DNA from: Mycogone perniciosa | Lineage: Eukaryota; Ascomycota; Sordariomycetes; Hypocreales; Hypocreaceae | Length of the DNA stretch: 64,000 nucleotides | Reading direction: 5' to 3' | NCBI GenBank assembly: GCA_025331125.1 | Contig: JAOALB010000207.1 | Coordinates: forward strand, 1-64,000 | Shown: positions 24,001 through 35,981 of the stretch, piece after piece | Position numbering within the stretch: position 1 is the stretch's first letter | Layout of the letters: the number at the start of each line of letters is the position of its first letter | Made by a program: the position numbers and the translations under genes | Notes under the pieces: generated by a model | Databases searched by the model: none | Told to the model about the DNA's origin: nothing | What the model saw: only the letters and a program-made list of their open reading frames with translations

Positions 24001-25126
24001 AATGGCGCCTGAGCTAACGCCGGAGAAGGAAATCTTGCTGTTTGTTTAATTAGACGGTGAAAACGGGACTTCTTGCCAATCGCGCAGACTCACGCCAGAT
24101 GTTTGTAAGTTTATCTTCGAGCAATCCCAAGGGGGCGTCATTGCTCGTCTGGTAGAAGCTATTGGCTAATGTATCTGCACTCGGTATCTCAAAACTATTA
24201 GAGAATTCTGTTCTGTCGAGGTCGTCCCTGGTCCATGTGTTCTCGAAACCATCTGGAAGAAGCGGAGGGAGCCGTACAAGCGCTTGCCCACTGACTGTTC
24301 TGTCATGTCGAGAAAAAGACTCATCCACAGTCGAGTTCGCGTCTGTACAGATTGAATACGACCCATGTGTCATATGGTCTTGGTAGTCTGATTCAATAGT
24401 CGTCAGACTGCCTGAAGGTCCATTGTCAGTATGCCTTGATGAAAAGACGTCCGACACAAGTGAGGTCCGGCTTGAAGCGAAAGACCGGTTCACGAAAGAA
24501 TTTGAAGATGATGCCTTCGTTGTAAATGATCCATAATGGGAAGTCGAGCGAACGGTTCCCTGTGTGGTTCGGGGGGCTTTGTCAGCAGTTGAAGAGGCAT
24601 CTGCCTCAAGCCCCCCCCGAGAGCGTACTGGGAGCGCATCCACAGCGCTGTGATACGAATGGTCAAGATCTGGCCGACCTCTAGCCCGTTTGTGCGAAAG
24701 ATGCGAAACACCATCCGACAGACGCTTCGCCAGTGTTGATGTAGAATTAGCGGAAAGAATATCGGACAAAATACGCAGCAAACAGTGTTGGAGGTCGATG
24801 CGGTGTTCCGCAGAAATTCCTGGGCTGCCGTGTGATGTAGTATTCGACAATAGCTGCCTCGCCTCTGCTTCAACCCGGCCCAGGCAGGAGGCTAGTCTTC
24901 CATCCCTCTTATAGAACAAAGCACGGAGTTGTTCATATATGGCGTCATTGCGCTGCTCTTCCACTCCCCGACGCCTCAGCCTGCGCTTACTAGGAGACGG
25001 CGTGGGATCTGGCTTTCGCAGCTGCAGCCCAAGGGTGGTGTTGAGCCGGCGAATCGTCCGATCCAGCTCCTTCTCCAGCAAATCATAGCCGTTATTCGCA
25101 AAGGACCCCGAAGGGTTCCGGGACAT
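21020..25126 (-). CDS. Cellular RNA-dependent RNA polymerase (RNA silencing)
   Basis: Exons 25126-24094, 24037-23243 and 23193-21020 (introns of 56 and 49 nt) join in phase to give 1,333 residues. The catalytic loop of eukaryotic RdRPs is present as LLSGGDYDGD (Asp triad at about residues 943-947), followed by MAWVCWD. Other family marks are WEVTRAALHCGVKL, LGLSRTYPTIELE, EIRxxD-like positions ahead of the loop, and KDVIVFSTKG. The first 350 residues are Ser/Thr-rich and look disordered, with one charged helix near the start. The enzyme makes double-stranded RNA from aberrant single-stranded transcripts for Dicer, as QDE-1, SAD-1 and RRP-3 do in Neurospora. I cannot decide which of those branches it belongs to. 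No stop or frameshift is seen. Confidence 0.92.
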
Positions 25127-25510
25127 GGCGGCGCCAGAAAGCTAACCTGGTTATCTGACGGGATCTTGCATTCGGAGGCGGGGCTAAAAGCAACGGCGCG
25201 TTTCTTGGGAGGGGATACCTTATGCCAGCGCCAAGTTGGAGGAGAGACACGTGCATGGTCACGGAGGCCTGCACGTGCTCTAGTGCACACAGTCTCACAC
25301 TACCACCGGGCCGACCAGTTCATCCGAGATCAGCCCCAACATTTTCCTCTTCCCACCTGATAATTTATGGAGATGTTCGGTGTTCGGCATTGAGCAAAGG
25401 ACTCACCATTGCCCAGACAGAAGGGCTGAATCAAACACGGGACCTGGTCCCCACTGTTGGTTCAGATAATTCGCCCGTTTATCAATCACATATCGGATCA
25501 ACTAGGTGTC
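25127..25510. promoter_or_regulatory. Shared divergent promoter, RdRP and Zn2Cys6 regulator
   Basis: 384 bp separate the start codons of two genes transcribed away from each other. Both promoters and both leaders must lie here. I see no clear TATA box. CCAATTTG-like and GC-rich stretches exist but none is decisive. Confidence 0.55.
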
Positions 25511-28197
25511 ATGGCTGATAACGCAGACGCCGAGGAGCCGGCGTCAGTCGATGAGCTGACGCCCGAGGAAGCCAGTCGCATTATCCATTCTCATCGGAAA
25601 GTTCGGTATGGTAAGACTAACAAGGCCTGATGGAATTGACCTACATGATCCCTTGATGGCATCGCAAGGATCATCAATTTGTGCCGCAAGGCTGATTTAA
25701 TACACCAGGAACTGCATGCTGGCCATGCCGTCAGCGCAAGGTCAAGTGTGATAATCAGCAACCATGTGAGAACTGCGTCAAGAGGGAGCATCCCCAGCTT
25801 TGCTCCTATAAGCCAAATCGATCTGCTGCAAATAAGAATGCTTCTGCTGTATCTCATGGAACCAATAGTCGTAAGAGAGCTCGCTCTCCATCTGACGCCC
25901 AAGATGAGAACGTCAAGGCCGAGCGTCAGGATAGCTGGCCACCAGCCATAGGTGAGCCAGTCTCACTCACTGCCAGCCACCTATATCATCGATATGCTAA
26001 TGGCAACCCATAGGACTATCAACCAACCAAGACGACTCTGATTCGGCTGGCGATCGCTATGTTGGACAGAACAGCATTCCGGCCTTGCTCCGAGAGCAGT
26101 CATCAACAAACAGTAAGAGTGACAGTGTTGACATCCGTCGAGACATGCGCTCAATCCTCGGCTTGGATACCTCGGCTCCGTTTCCCCTCATGTCCTCAAA
26201 TCACCTCCAGCGGCTTGCTCGGGACATCTCGATGGAATTGCCATCAGACAGAGAGGTTATGAAGTCTGTAACCTCGCCACTTGTGCTCTCATGACGTTGA
26301 TGCTGACTATAAACAGGCTCTTCCGTACATACAAAGAGATTCCGCAGCCATTTTGGGGGTTCGTTATTGACATAGACGAGTTTGAGTCGAAACTTATGGT
26401 CTATCTGGAGGACCGCTCGCGAAATGCTGCCAAAACGATCAAGTCATCAAAGCCAGTCACGGCCTCATGGCTTGCCATCCTCTTTGCGGTCTTAGCTGTT
26501 GGGTCCCAATATCATGAATCACCATACCATATTCGTACAAGGGATTCGCAAAAGTATATCCAGATATCTTTCCATCTGCTACGACTGGCAAACTTCCTGA
26601 TGCGGTTAGCAACCATCCCATCCATACATCCATCCATTGACTGTACTGTCTTCACATACTGACGACTATCGATAGACCATCGTTCGATGCAATTCAAGCA
26701 TTGCTTCTTACAAATTTTGTGCTTCTCAACGATATGAAGGCAGAAGCATCATGGGCATTGACCGGACTGACATGTCGTCTTGCTCAATCCCTTGGCCTCC
26801 ACCGGCCATCTCCGAATGATGGACGTGACAGCACGCCACCGGATGCCAAGTCCAAAGAGATGATACGGCGTAGACTTTGGTGGACATGCGTCTGGCATGA
26901 CACTTTGACATCGCTATCTTTCGACAGGTAAAGGTTACCTCAATTGCATATCTTGATACATCGTCTAATATTCTCATGTCACAGGAGCCCGATGACCAAC
27001 TTCCCAAGCTGCGCAATCCCCCTTCGCGCGAAGGCATCAGCTGGAAGCTATACCTACCTAGAGATGATGTATCATCTCATCGAAATAATTTCACGCCGTC
27101 TTAATCCAGACGTGATGGCTACCGCCACATATAGCCAGATTTTCAAAAAGTGCGAGGCCGTCGAGGAACTGCGCAGACATGCAAGCATCCATATGCAGGA
27201 TAAGGATAAGTGCAAAACAGCACTGGATCGTCTTCAATACTTCGCCATTCGACTTCATACCTCTTTCGTTATATCTGTTGCCTGCCGTCCGGCTCTCAGA
27301 AGAGACTGCCCCTTTGACCCAGCACAGAAAAAGGCGTTGGCAGATAGGTGCAAGGACAATCTAACCGAGACGGTGAAGATGTTCTTGGCAATGCATCAAC
27401 TTTCCGTGATACCAACGAGAAGCTGGGCTTTTACCTACCACGGTCTTTCATCAGCCTTGCTGCTTGGCATTCTCTGCGATACCAAGACCGATCCCGAAGT
27501 TCGACAGCTGCAAGGCGACCTGATCGCAGCCCTCTCCGCGACTGCAGCGAAGGAAGTGAGCTCACCAGAAGTTCATGTAGTGAGAACCGATAAGGATATC
27601 GAGTTATCTGGTCCTTTGTGGAGGGCCCTCACCGCTCTCAAAAATATCTATGACCATGGATCAATCGTTGGCTCAGGTATAAAGCGAGATGGGGATTTGT
27701 CTGCAGCTGGTAGCAGGAGTCGAACTCCTTTGCCGGCACTCGGTCTCGGAGGCCAGCCTGCCCTGACGCTGAATGCAACGTTTCGCAATCCAAGTCAAGC
27801 ATCTGACCCCCGCGAAGACGCTGCATTGGCTATGGCTGAGATGCAGAATGGGGCATCTCTCGCGGAAATGCCAGGGTGAGAAATGGAATCCAACAGACTG
27901 TTGAACAATGCTAACGCCTCGTTTAGGATCGTCTACCCACCACCGCAGATACAAATGGGCGTCGAAAACATGGCAGGCCTAAGCATGGATCAAATGCCTT
28001 ACGGAAACATGGCACCACTTGATCTATACGAATCCATCTGGGTTGGTAGGTGTTCGTCCTCCCTACCTCCCAGAACGCCACAACTAACACTCCTAGAATC
28101 TCCTCCTGATGCATGGAACTCTGGCGTGGACGCCTTCAACTTCGACTTTTTGGCCCAACCTCCACCAGGCCAACCTCATCAACAATTTTACTTTTAA
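25511..28197 (+). CDS. Zn2Cys6 fungal-specific transcription factor
   Basis: Eight exons join in phase to 747 residues: 25511-25610, 25709-25951, 26014-26263, 26317-26604, 26676-26927, 26985-27875, 27927-28045 and 28097-28197. The third intron uses a weak donor (GTCTGT), chosen because it alone keeps phase. Residues 37-65 form the zinc binuclear cluster with spacing CX2CX6CX5CX2CX8C (CWPCRQRKVKC...CENCVKREHPQLC), a DNA-binding domain that usually recognises CGG half-sites. A basic segment (SRKRARS) follows. The middle homology region (Fungal_trans) runs roughly from residue 200 to 480 and includes LAQSLGLHRP, RRRLWWTCVWHD and DRSPMTNFPS. The C-terminus is Pro/Gln/Asp-rich and may activate transcription. 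The gene sits head to head with the RdRP gene. Its targets are unknown. Confidence 0.9.
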
Positions 28198-28759
28198 TTC
28201 AATTGTAGGACATTATGTTACGACTGGCTTTTGGTATTTTTGGAAGCTGTCAGAGAATTGGTTCTCAAAAAAGGGTTCGGCGGCTTTGAATGGATATGGG
28301 CGGGTTGAGCGAGGCTTGCATCAGGGATGGTGCATTTTATCTTCAAATGATATTTCGAAGCGTGTGATTGATTGTTTTCTCTATTTTGCATCTCAGGCAT
28401 GCCACCATCTATAGCCAAATTGCACAGAATGCCCAAGATATATATGTCAACTCATTCGCAGGATTATACTTCACATAGCGCGCACCAAGAGTTTCGCAGT
28501 CGTCAGGGCTCTCTTTGATCATCCAAGCGCTCAATCGCGCATTCAGCTCGCATCAGGAACTTCCAAGGCCAGAGGTTACACACATAAGAGTGCTAAACCA
28601 TCTGGCCTGGAACCCCTGGCGAGGATCGGTGCTCATCATCCGACATGCCTCTCAGTGCCGCCCTTCAGATCACACACAAAGCTTGTGGAAATAGATCATG
28701 TGTATATGCCATATTCCATGTGTAATTTTTTTTATTCTTTTTTGGAGTTTTACCTTGCT
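28198..28759. other. Convergent 3' intergenic region
   Basis: Lies between the 3' ends of the transcription factor (+) and RIO1 (-), and holds their 3'-UTRs. No other gene is supported. Confidence 0.6.
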
Positions 28760-30504
28760 TTATTTTTTGGTTTTTCTAGATGTCGTAGAGACCAGCTTCT
28801 TCTTGAGATGCTTAGGCATCTTATCCTTGCGCTTCTCACGCTTGGCTTCCTTGACGGCTAGCTTGTGTTGCTGCAAGATTTGTCAGTGGAAAGGTTCAGG
28901 GATACATCCGACATCAATGATCAAGTAATACGTACCTTCTTCTCGTCCTTGTCCTCAAACTTGCGACCCCTTGGCCGGCCCTTTTCGAACCGGCTTTCAT
29001 CTTGGGAGTCGTCGCTACCCAGCGATCCGCCGTCATCTGATGAGTCGTCGGAGCTGCCTTCAGCCTCTTCGCCGCCCTCTCCTTTGCCAGCGACCACTTG
29101 ATCGGCTAACAGTTTGCTGTAAACCAGCTCGTTACCCTCTCCCAGGCCAAGTTTCTGGACATCCTTCTCAATGTCATATACTTGCTCCAGGGTCTGCGGG
29201 ATGTACTGGTTTCGGAAGACCTCAGTGTCGACCTCCTGCGCCGCAGCTTCCTCGTCGTTCGCTGCTGATTCTCGTGTCTCGTAGAGCTTGGCAATGGCTT
29301 CGGCCAGGGCGGGCTCCTCCACGGGTCCCTCGGGCGTAGTGATGAAGTTGAAGATTGCCCGGTCGGCAAGTGTGTCTACGCCTTTGCGACGGAAGAAGTC
29401 GCCAACGTTCTTGATGTCCATTCGGAGGAACTCGAGTGACCTCGGGTGGTCCGGCTCAACACTCTGTGACACGTCGATGATGTATAGCTTTCCATTGTGG
29501 TAGAGGATGTTGTACTCGCTCAGATCGGCGTGGACGAGCTTGCAGACTTGGTACATCCGTCGCATGGTTCCCAGAAGCTGGATGTAGAGATTCTGCCACT
29601 GCTGGTCCACATCATCGCCCTTGAGATTCGCATCTCGCAGCCGAGGATATGCCCAGCCCTTCTTGTCTCCCAAGAAGCCCATGACAAGGACATGGAGCTT
29701 CAAGCAGAGGGGTTCGGGACAGGGGATGCCAGCACTGTAGATTCTCCGCAAGTTTCGGTACTCCTTCTCGGCCCAGAGCTTGACCATCTTGCGGTTGTTG
29801 CCCTTGTCGAATCCACCCTTGAATCGGTGCTCGCCCGTGATGTACCTCTCTCGGTCCTTGAACACCAAAATGGCTGTCTTGTAGACCTTGATGGCTCGTT
29901 GTGTCGTCGCACCGGTCTGGTCGTCGTACGATACGGCGCCGTAGACGTTGGCCTCCTTACCAGTGCTGATCGCGCCGTGCACCTCGCTCACGACTCCGCG
30001 GTTGATCATCTGCAAGAGAATCATGCGGGTTCGCTGATCCAGCACCTGTTCGCTCGTCGCGCGATCGGCCTTGTCCTTGTCCCTCTCGCCATCTTGCTTC
30101 ACGGAGTCGAGTCGGATCTTGGGAGCGTGTTTCGAGAGGGCCGATACTTGGTCGTCAACACTCGCGAATGTGTTTGCCGTAGGCTTCTGCTGGTTCGATC
30201 GCGGGACAACGCTGCCGCTGCCACCGTTCGCATCGTGGAATTGCCTCTGTCGGTTGTATGTCTTGGTCAAGTCTCCGTCTGCCGCCCACTCCTCCTCTTC
30301 AATGTCCTCATCGCCTTCTTCGAAGATATCCTCCAGGTAGTCGTCCTCCTCGTCGCCATTTAGGGGAAGCGGGGCGTCATCTTGTTGCCTCAGCAATTCG
30401 CGGGGCACTTCTTCGGTCTGTTCGTAACCCTGGCTCGCAGTGTACTGATATGGTGGCTGGTGAGGCGCCGCTGGTGAGGCTGCGACAGCGTCAACGGCCT
30501 CCAT
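28760..30504 (-). CDS. RIO1: RIO1 atypical serine kinase/ATPase of 40S maturation
   Basis: Exons 30504-28936 and 28870-28760 (65-nt intron, GTACGT...GCAG) give 559 residues. The RIO1 signature STGKEANVY (residues 180-188) replaces a normal glycine loop. The catalytic loop is HADLSEYN (Asp327) and the metal-binding motif is IIDVSQSV (Asp344). This combination is specific to RIO1 rather than RIO2. Before the kinase is a long acidic region (DEEDDYLEDIFEEGDEDIEEEE). After it come an acidic Ser/Asp stretch and, in the small last exon, a Lys-rich tail (EAKREKRKDKMPKHLKKK), as in other fungal RIO1 proteins. RIO1 acts late in cytoplasmic 40S ribosome maturation, releasing assembly factors from pre-40S particles. 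The ATG is the first in frame after a T-rich leader. Confidence 0.94.
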
Positions 30505-31513
30505 TTTTTTTCCCTTTTTTTTCCGTAACGAAACGATAACTTGAGAGAGGCCAGACTGCGAGATGCTTGTTTGGATGTTTTGGTCTGGATGACAGTTCCA
30601 AGGCGGCGTTTTTATCTTATCGAGAATTTTGGGTTTTCCGAATTAAAAGTGGTGGCGCACTCTCTGCCAAAAATTAGGACCTGGATGGTGCATCTCAAAT
30701 TGTGGGGTTTTTCTTCACTGAGTCACCAGAAAGTGTTTTGTCATCTCGAAACTCGGCCTTGTAATGACTTCGCCTCGCCGTTCCAGCAGGAGGAGTCACA
30801 CCTGGCTCTCGAGCTGTGTGAGCCGTTTGCAGGGCCCTCATCTCCTAGGATTCTTGACTCAGAGCAAAGAGTCTGCCCCATCTATTGAGTGGCAAGGCAT
30901 GGCCAAGAAAATCAAATCCGGACCTTTCGGAGGAGGTCGCAATGATATTGGTGATACACCGTGATTTTCTCGACTTGGCGACTCAATTTACAGAGTACGA
31001 AGTACTGAGCAGCCTTTCGGCTTTATGAGGGACAACAAACAGCTGAAAGGGAGCTCGTCTCAACTTCTTCCTCCAATGTCTCGGGGGTTTCAAGGAGGAC
31101 GATTGTGAAAAGAGGCACCATACCATGTCTTGGAACGCCCTTTGCGAGATCGAATTTCTCAAGGACTACTGTGCAATGTCTGCTTAGAATGTTCCTCAAG
31201 TATTTTGTGTCCCCTGACATTCATTCCTGACATGACTTGGCAGTTTTACAAGATCCCCCCTCCCTACCTTGTATTGAGGGCAAGAAGTATCCCTAGATCT
31301 CCATCAGTTGTTGCTGTAATGGAAGGATCGAGACAATCCATTCCACTCAATATGGCGTATATATTCTACATAGATCGGGGTTCGACGCGATTCCTCCTAG
31401 GCAATCATAGCTAAATGTCCATCGTCATTTACAGCCTTCTCGTTCCTGGGGTCTGAAGTCATTTGCGGGATGAAATCGCTCTCTTTCTTGCGCACTCCTT
31501 TGCTGTTTTCATC
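30505..31513. promoter_or_regulatory. Divergent promoter region, RIO1 and aspartic protease
   Basis: About 1 kb between two start codons facing away from each other. A pyrimidine-rich stretch lies directly before RIO1. TATATATTC at about 31357-31365 is a reasonable TATA candidate for the protease. No further gene was found. Confidence 0.5.
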
Positions 31514-32929
31514 ATGAAGATTCACACTGCTGCACTCGTATTCCCATGGCTGGTGACCATGGCTTCAGCATCCGTTGTTGGATCAAGGGACGCGGTGCCT
31601 CTGTCAAAAGACGCGACTTTTCTCTCCAATGGCGACAAGACATTTTCTCTAACCCAGATTCGAAACGGTCGTTTCAAGAGCCCCGATGTTCCTACGCGCT
31701 TGATTTCGGCGTATGCTAAGTATGGCAATGGTGATCTGCCATCAGATCTGAAGGAAGCCATCCAGACCAACCCTGACCTCAATCGCAAGTTCAGCGCTCT
31801 TGTTCAAAAAGGCACGTTGTCCCATTCCTTTCTAGGTGCAACAAACATGGCTGACTCTCAACAGGTGGTTTCACCAAGGGATCTATTCCCGCTTTCCCTC
31901 TACCAATGTTCGACTCAGAGTACCTTGTTCCGGTGAAAATAGGGACGCCGCCCCAGATAATTCCTTTGAACCTCGATACAGGCTCATCAGACTTGTATGT
32001 CGAGCTCCAATTCATCGTGTTACTCTATATTGACAAGACATAGTTGGACCATTTCGACAGATACGTACTTTCCTCAGATCAAAGGCCATCAGGTCTATCA
32101 CCCAGAAGCATCCAACACGAGCCAGCGGATTCATGGACAAGGATGGGTTGTGAGGTATGGTGATGGTGCAAACGCCGCTGGTATTGTGTACAAGGATCTG
32201 GTCCAGGTCGGTGATACCTCGTTCGACAGCCAAGCTATCCAATCCGCGGTCCAGATATCCCCATCCCTCTCTAATGATGAATTCTCGTCTGGGATCCTTG
32301 GTATGGCCTGGAGCGGTGCCAACACAATCCGCCCGGATCCGCAGTTGACATACTTTGACAACATCAAGAACCAGCTTGAGAAGCCATTATTTACCGCAAA
32401 TTTGCAAAGAGGGCGGCCAGGAAACTACAATTTTGGATATATCAACCAGAGCGAGTTCAATGGGCCGATCCAGTACGCTCAGAGCAACCCTGACTCCAAC
32501 TTCTGGGAGATATCTGTCGGCGGATATCAGATCGGTAAGAGTGGTAAATACCAGCCATGGGTTTGGAACAGCATTGTGGACACAGGGACCACACTCCTCC
32601 TAGCCCCCCCACCGATTGTAGAGGATTACTATTCTCAGGTCGAAGGTGCTGTGTTTGACTCTCCTACTGGTGCATTCATGTTTCCCTGCGATACCACCTT
32701 GCCCGACTTCATCTTTGGCCTAGGTCCCTACAGGGGTGTTATTCCAGGACATTATATCAATTACTCGGCTTCGAGTAGCACAAAATGCTATGGAGGAATA
32801 CAAAATACTCATGGGACGTCTTTTGGGGTTTTGGGAGATGTACTATTGAAGGCACAATTTGTGGTGTTCGACACGGAGAATCGAGTTGTAGGCTTTGCGA
32901 ACAAGCCAACAGATCCGCCACCGGAATAA
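31514..32929 (+). CDS. Secreted pepsin-like aspartic protease (family A1)
   Basis: Exons 31514-31811, 31865-31994 and 32044-32929 give 437 residues. The second intron is ordinary (GTATGT...CATAG). The first works only as a GC-AG intron (donor AG|GCACGT, branch point CTGAC, acceptor CAACAG); every GT donor gives the wrong phase or a 29-nt intron. Residues 1-20 form a signal peptide (MKIHTAALVFPWLVTMASAS), then a propeptide of about 90 residues. The two catalytic aspartates are Asp137 in LNLDTGSSD and Asp322 in SIVDTGTT. Tyr in VVRYGDGANAAG corresponds to the flap, and two Cys late in the chain could form the usual disulfide. Such enzymes digest protein outside the cell at acid pH. No GPI-anchor tail is visible; the chain ends in KPTDPPPE. 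The internal ATGs were rejected because they lack a signal peptide. Confidence 0.88.
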
Positions 32930-33563
32930 CGTGTATAGTAGCACAATTATGTAATATTACTAGACTAGAATGCTCGGTATAATAGAAATTATGAACGGGT
33001 GGCTTTTGCCATACATAATGCATGGCTTGGGTGTGAGAAACTTTCTGTCGGTATGTTGGTGTGAGCCAATCAACTATGAGGACTCTTCGCCGGCATGTCT
33101 CCCACAGTAACTTCAATTCCTAAGCAAGCCTCATTATGGAATACGAAGCTGAATTTCTTTCTTCTTGGCTACTTCGTACTTTTTAGATGAGAACAATAAA
33201 TTGATTGAGTCATCTTACCGGAGTTTATGGACATTACCAGCGTTTGCATGGCAAAATGCAGAGTAAGCTGTTTGTTGAAGGAGCTCACTCACTGGTTCTC
33301 GCCCCTCCATATTCTATCTACTCGTATGTACGGAGTACTTGCCAAGAACGGCCATTTCTAAGCACAGAAGGGTGCAGATCAGTAGGTACGAAGTACGAAA
33401 TACAGACCCGAGGAATGAGGTCATCCTGTTGCTCTATACTCTGTAGTTGAATAGATATCGCAAAGAACTCAACTAAAGAAGCGGAAAAGGGACTTCAGAC
33501 CTCATGCAGCTCACAGTTGCCAATCTCAAAGCTCTCAACCGCCAAAACAACCCTCGCAAAACG
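32930..33563. other. Intergenic between protease and CipA-like gene
   Basis: 3'-UTR of the protease and promoter of the next gene, with one TACGGAGTA at 33329-33337. No gene was found. An in-frame ATG at 33504 could extend the next gene by 20 codons but lies in a poor start context. Confidence 0.55.
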
Positions 33564-34493
33564 ATGGCTGACAATATCCTCGTGCTTGGCGCAGGCGAAC
33601 TTGGCCTCGCCGTGCTCGAAGCGCTCGTCCAACACCCCAAGAGGAGCCACACCAAAGTCTCAGTCCTCCTGCGCCAGGCGACGCTCGACTCAGCCGCGCC
33701 AGACAAGAAGCGGATGACGCAACGGATTAAAGCGCTGGGCGTGTACTTTGAGGCGGCAGACGTGGTACAGGCATCGGCGTCGGAGTTGGCCGGTGTGTTC
33801 TCGAGGTATGACACGGTGGTGGCCTGCACGGGGATGGGCCTGCCGGCTGGGACGCAGACCAAATTGGCACAGGCAGCGCTGGAGGCCAAGGTACGGTATT
33901 TCCCCTGGCAGTTTGGGATGGACTACGATGAGGTTGGGACGGGGAGTTCTCAGGACCTGTTTGATGAGCAGTTGGGCGTGCGCGGCATGCTGCGTGGACA
34001 GGACACCACGGAGTGGGTTATCGTGTCAACAGGCCTGTTTATGAGTTTCCTCTTCGTGCCGGAGTTTGGGATTGTGGACTTTGGAATGAAGACAGTGCGA
34101 GGTTTGGGCAGCTGGGAAAACAGCATCACTCTGACAACACCGGAGGACATTGGCAAGGCGACGGCTGAGGTGATACTGGACCCGCGGGGGATCAAAAATC
34201 AAGCCGTGTATGTGGCTGGTGACACTATTACGTACGGGCAGCTGGGGGACTTGTTGGACGAGCACTTTGGCACGCGGTTCAGGCGGGAGCTATGGGATCT
34301 GACTGAGCTGAAGAGGCAGATGAAGGAGGATCCGAACACGATGGTCAAGTATAGGGACACGTTTGCGCAAGGAAAAGGGGTTGCGTGGGGACAGGAGGAG
34401 ACATTGAACTATGCGCGGGGAATGCAGTTGACGGATGTGAAGGCATATCTTGAAGGGATGAAGGTGGAACTGGGGAACGATGCTAGCCACTGA
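33564..34493 (+). CDS. NmrA/isoflavone-reductase-like NAD(P)-binding protein (CipA-like)
   Basis: A single exon of 309 residues. The chain begins with a Rossmann fold, ADNILVLGAGELGLAVLEAL, whose GAGELG loop binds NAD(P). The family segments VVACTGMGLPAGTQTKLAQAA, YFPWQFGMDYD, VSTGLFMSFLF and VYVAGDTITYGQLGDLLD follow. This pattern matches the group of fungal isoflavone-oxidoreductase-like proteins that includes Aspergillus CipA (concanamycin-induced protein A). A catalytic Lys typical of plant isoflavone reductases is not evident, so the reaction is unknown; it may sense redox state or reduce a small metabolite. I chose the ATG at 33564 (A at -3, G at +4) over the one at 33504 because relatives start near the Rossmann strand. 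The coding DNA is GC-rich compared with its flanks. Confidence 0.82.
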   Translation: MADNILVLGAGELGLAVLEALVQHPKRSHTKVSVLLRQATLDSAAPDKKRMTQRIKALGVYFEAADVVQASASELAGVFSRYDTVVACTGMGLPAGTQTKLAQAALEAKVRYFPWQFGMDYDEVGTGSSQDLFDEQLGVRGMLRGQDTTEWVIVSTGLFMSFLFVPEFGIVDFGMKTVRGLGSWENSITLTTPEDIGKATAEVILDPRGIKNQAVYVAGDTITYGQLGDLLDEHFGTRFRRELWDLTELKRQMKEDPNTMVKYRDTFAQGKGVAWGQEETLNYARGMQLTDVKAYLEGMKVELGNDASH

Positions 34494-35981
34494 GACGCAA
34501 GGGAGTTATCGCGATGCCATGAAGTTGGATGGCATTGGTATCTACTCCGTACTCCGTACTCCGTAATAGCATTTGATATCTCCGTCCTGAGTCCGGAGAA
34601 CAACACCCCGGATCTTACCGCATCAAACAAGGGCCTTGATATTAGTACGAGTAATAATACTACTTACTACTTCTGTGCATGAGATAAGAAGCCGGGCGCA
34701 ACCAAAACAGGCAACCAAGTGAATTCCTTTGACCTCGGTTATCAAGGTGACGTTGGGGTCTGATGACTGTTCTTGTTCTTGTGAGAGGCACTGTTACCTG
34801 CTAGAGTTTAGATGGCCTGTTAGGGGACCCAATAACAGCCTAGAGGTGTCTAACCGCTGGAGCCTGCCTGTTGTTGACTCTTCTCGCACCAAGTAGCGGA
34901 AGTCGCTAGCAGATGGACCGGCATCCAGTTAGGCTCTGGGGAAGATGCATGTGCCCCTTTTACGCCCTCCAGAATCTCCGCTGACTCTACGGAGTACGAA
35001 GTAATACTCGTAGGCCAGGAGGTTTACTCCGTAATTAGTGTTCCCCAGCTTCAATGTCTTGGAGCAGGCAGCGGGACAGGAGTGGATATCAATGCGGCCT
35101 ATCGGGGAGCGTCCCGCGTGTTGATAAGGGATAGTGATGATGTATCGGATACCTGCGCACCAGCCTCAGCCTGGTTTATGAACATGTACACAATACTTGA
35201 ATCGAATGACGTCGGTCTATTTTCAGCTACCTCCAGGTACCACCAGTCTTATGCACTCCGCATCCTATAGTATGGTATGGTATGATATGGTGATGATTGT
35301 TGACTTTCCCAGCTTCTCCTTTCGGCCATTGCTTCATTCTTGCATCAAATATTCACCCCATGCATGAGCCTTGCTGGCTGGGCTCCGTCTCGGTCAGCCT
35401 TGTTAATCGGCCAACCCTCCAATAGATAGATAGTACGGAGTATGTATCCAAGCGCCACATGGGTCATCACTACTGACACACCTCCTTTTACCTCAGCGGT
35501 GACTGCGCCACCAGCCATTCCCTCAGTGAGTCACGTCATGCGGTCGCCCCCGAAACGAAACGGCCAGATGACTCCTATCAGGCCAATCAGCACGCCATCG
35601 TCTCATAAGGAGGAGATAGGCCCCAGCATCATATAAGATCTTCACCGACGAGAAACGTGTGCTTTCTGCTATTGCTGTTTCTTCTACACAACTCTACGGG
35701 CTTTCATCTTGACGACTTACACGCGCCCTGGTGTGATTGCGCCTTCTGTGTAACTATATTCATCACTTGCTGTTTCCGTATACTCTTTAACTAGGTGTGG
35801 GTATGATTGACAACTCAAGCCCCTATGATCACCGCTAACATGTCATCGTTCAACCCCAGATCCTTTTCACCTACGCCCTGTACCTGACAACTTGGTCATC
35901 TTCTATTCATCTCCATCGCCATCTAACGACACTCTGTCAACTTCATTTCTCTGTTATCAACCTAGTATAAATCCTGTCATC
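34494..35981. other. Intergenic with tandem TACTCCG repeats and a long leader
   Basis: No gene up to the start at 35982. It holds three overlapping TACTCCGTA units (34543-34565), further copies at 34988, 35024 and 35434, and a short TATGG run (35270-35290). CATATAAG at 35630-35637 is a plausible TATA box, followed by a C/T-rich leader of about 300 nt for the next gene. Confidence 0.55.
34543..34565. repeat. Three overlapping TACTCCGTA units
   Basis: Three copies of the window's dispersed 9-bp motif overlap by two bases, giving a 7-bp periodic array (TACTCCG). Similar double copies occur at 406-421 and 19843-19858. All are intergenic. Confidence 0.85.

Noticed and set aside
27700..27760. A tRNA-like 3' end on the minus strand (TTCGA loop with complementary flanks)
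   Set aside because: The loop has five bases rather than seven, there is no matching anticodon or D arm, and the segment lies inside an exon of the Zn2Cys6 gene.
29497..30363. 288-codon open frame antisense to RIO1
   Set aside because: An antisense shadow of a C/G-ending coding exon. The RIO1 motifs on the other strand are unambiguous.
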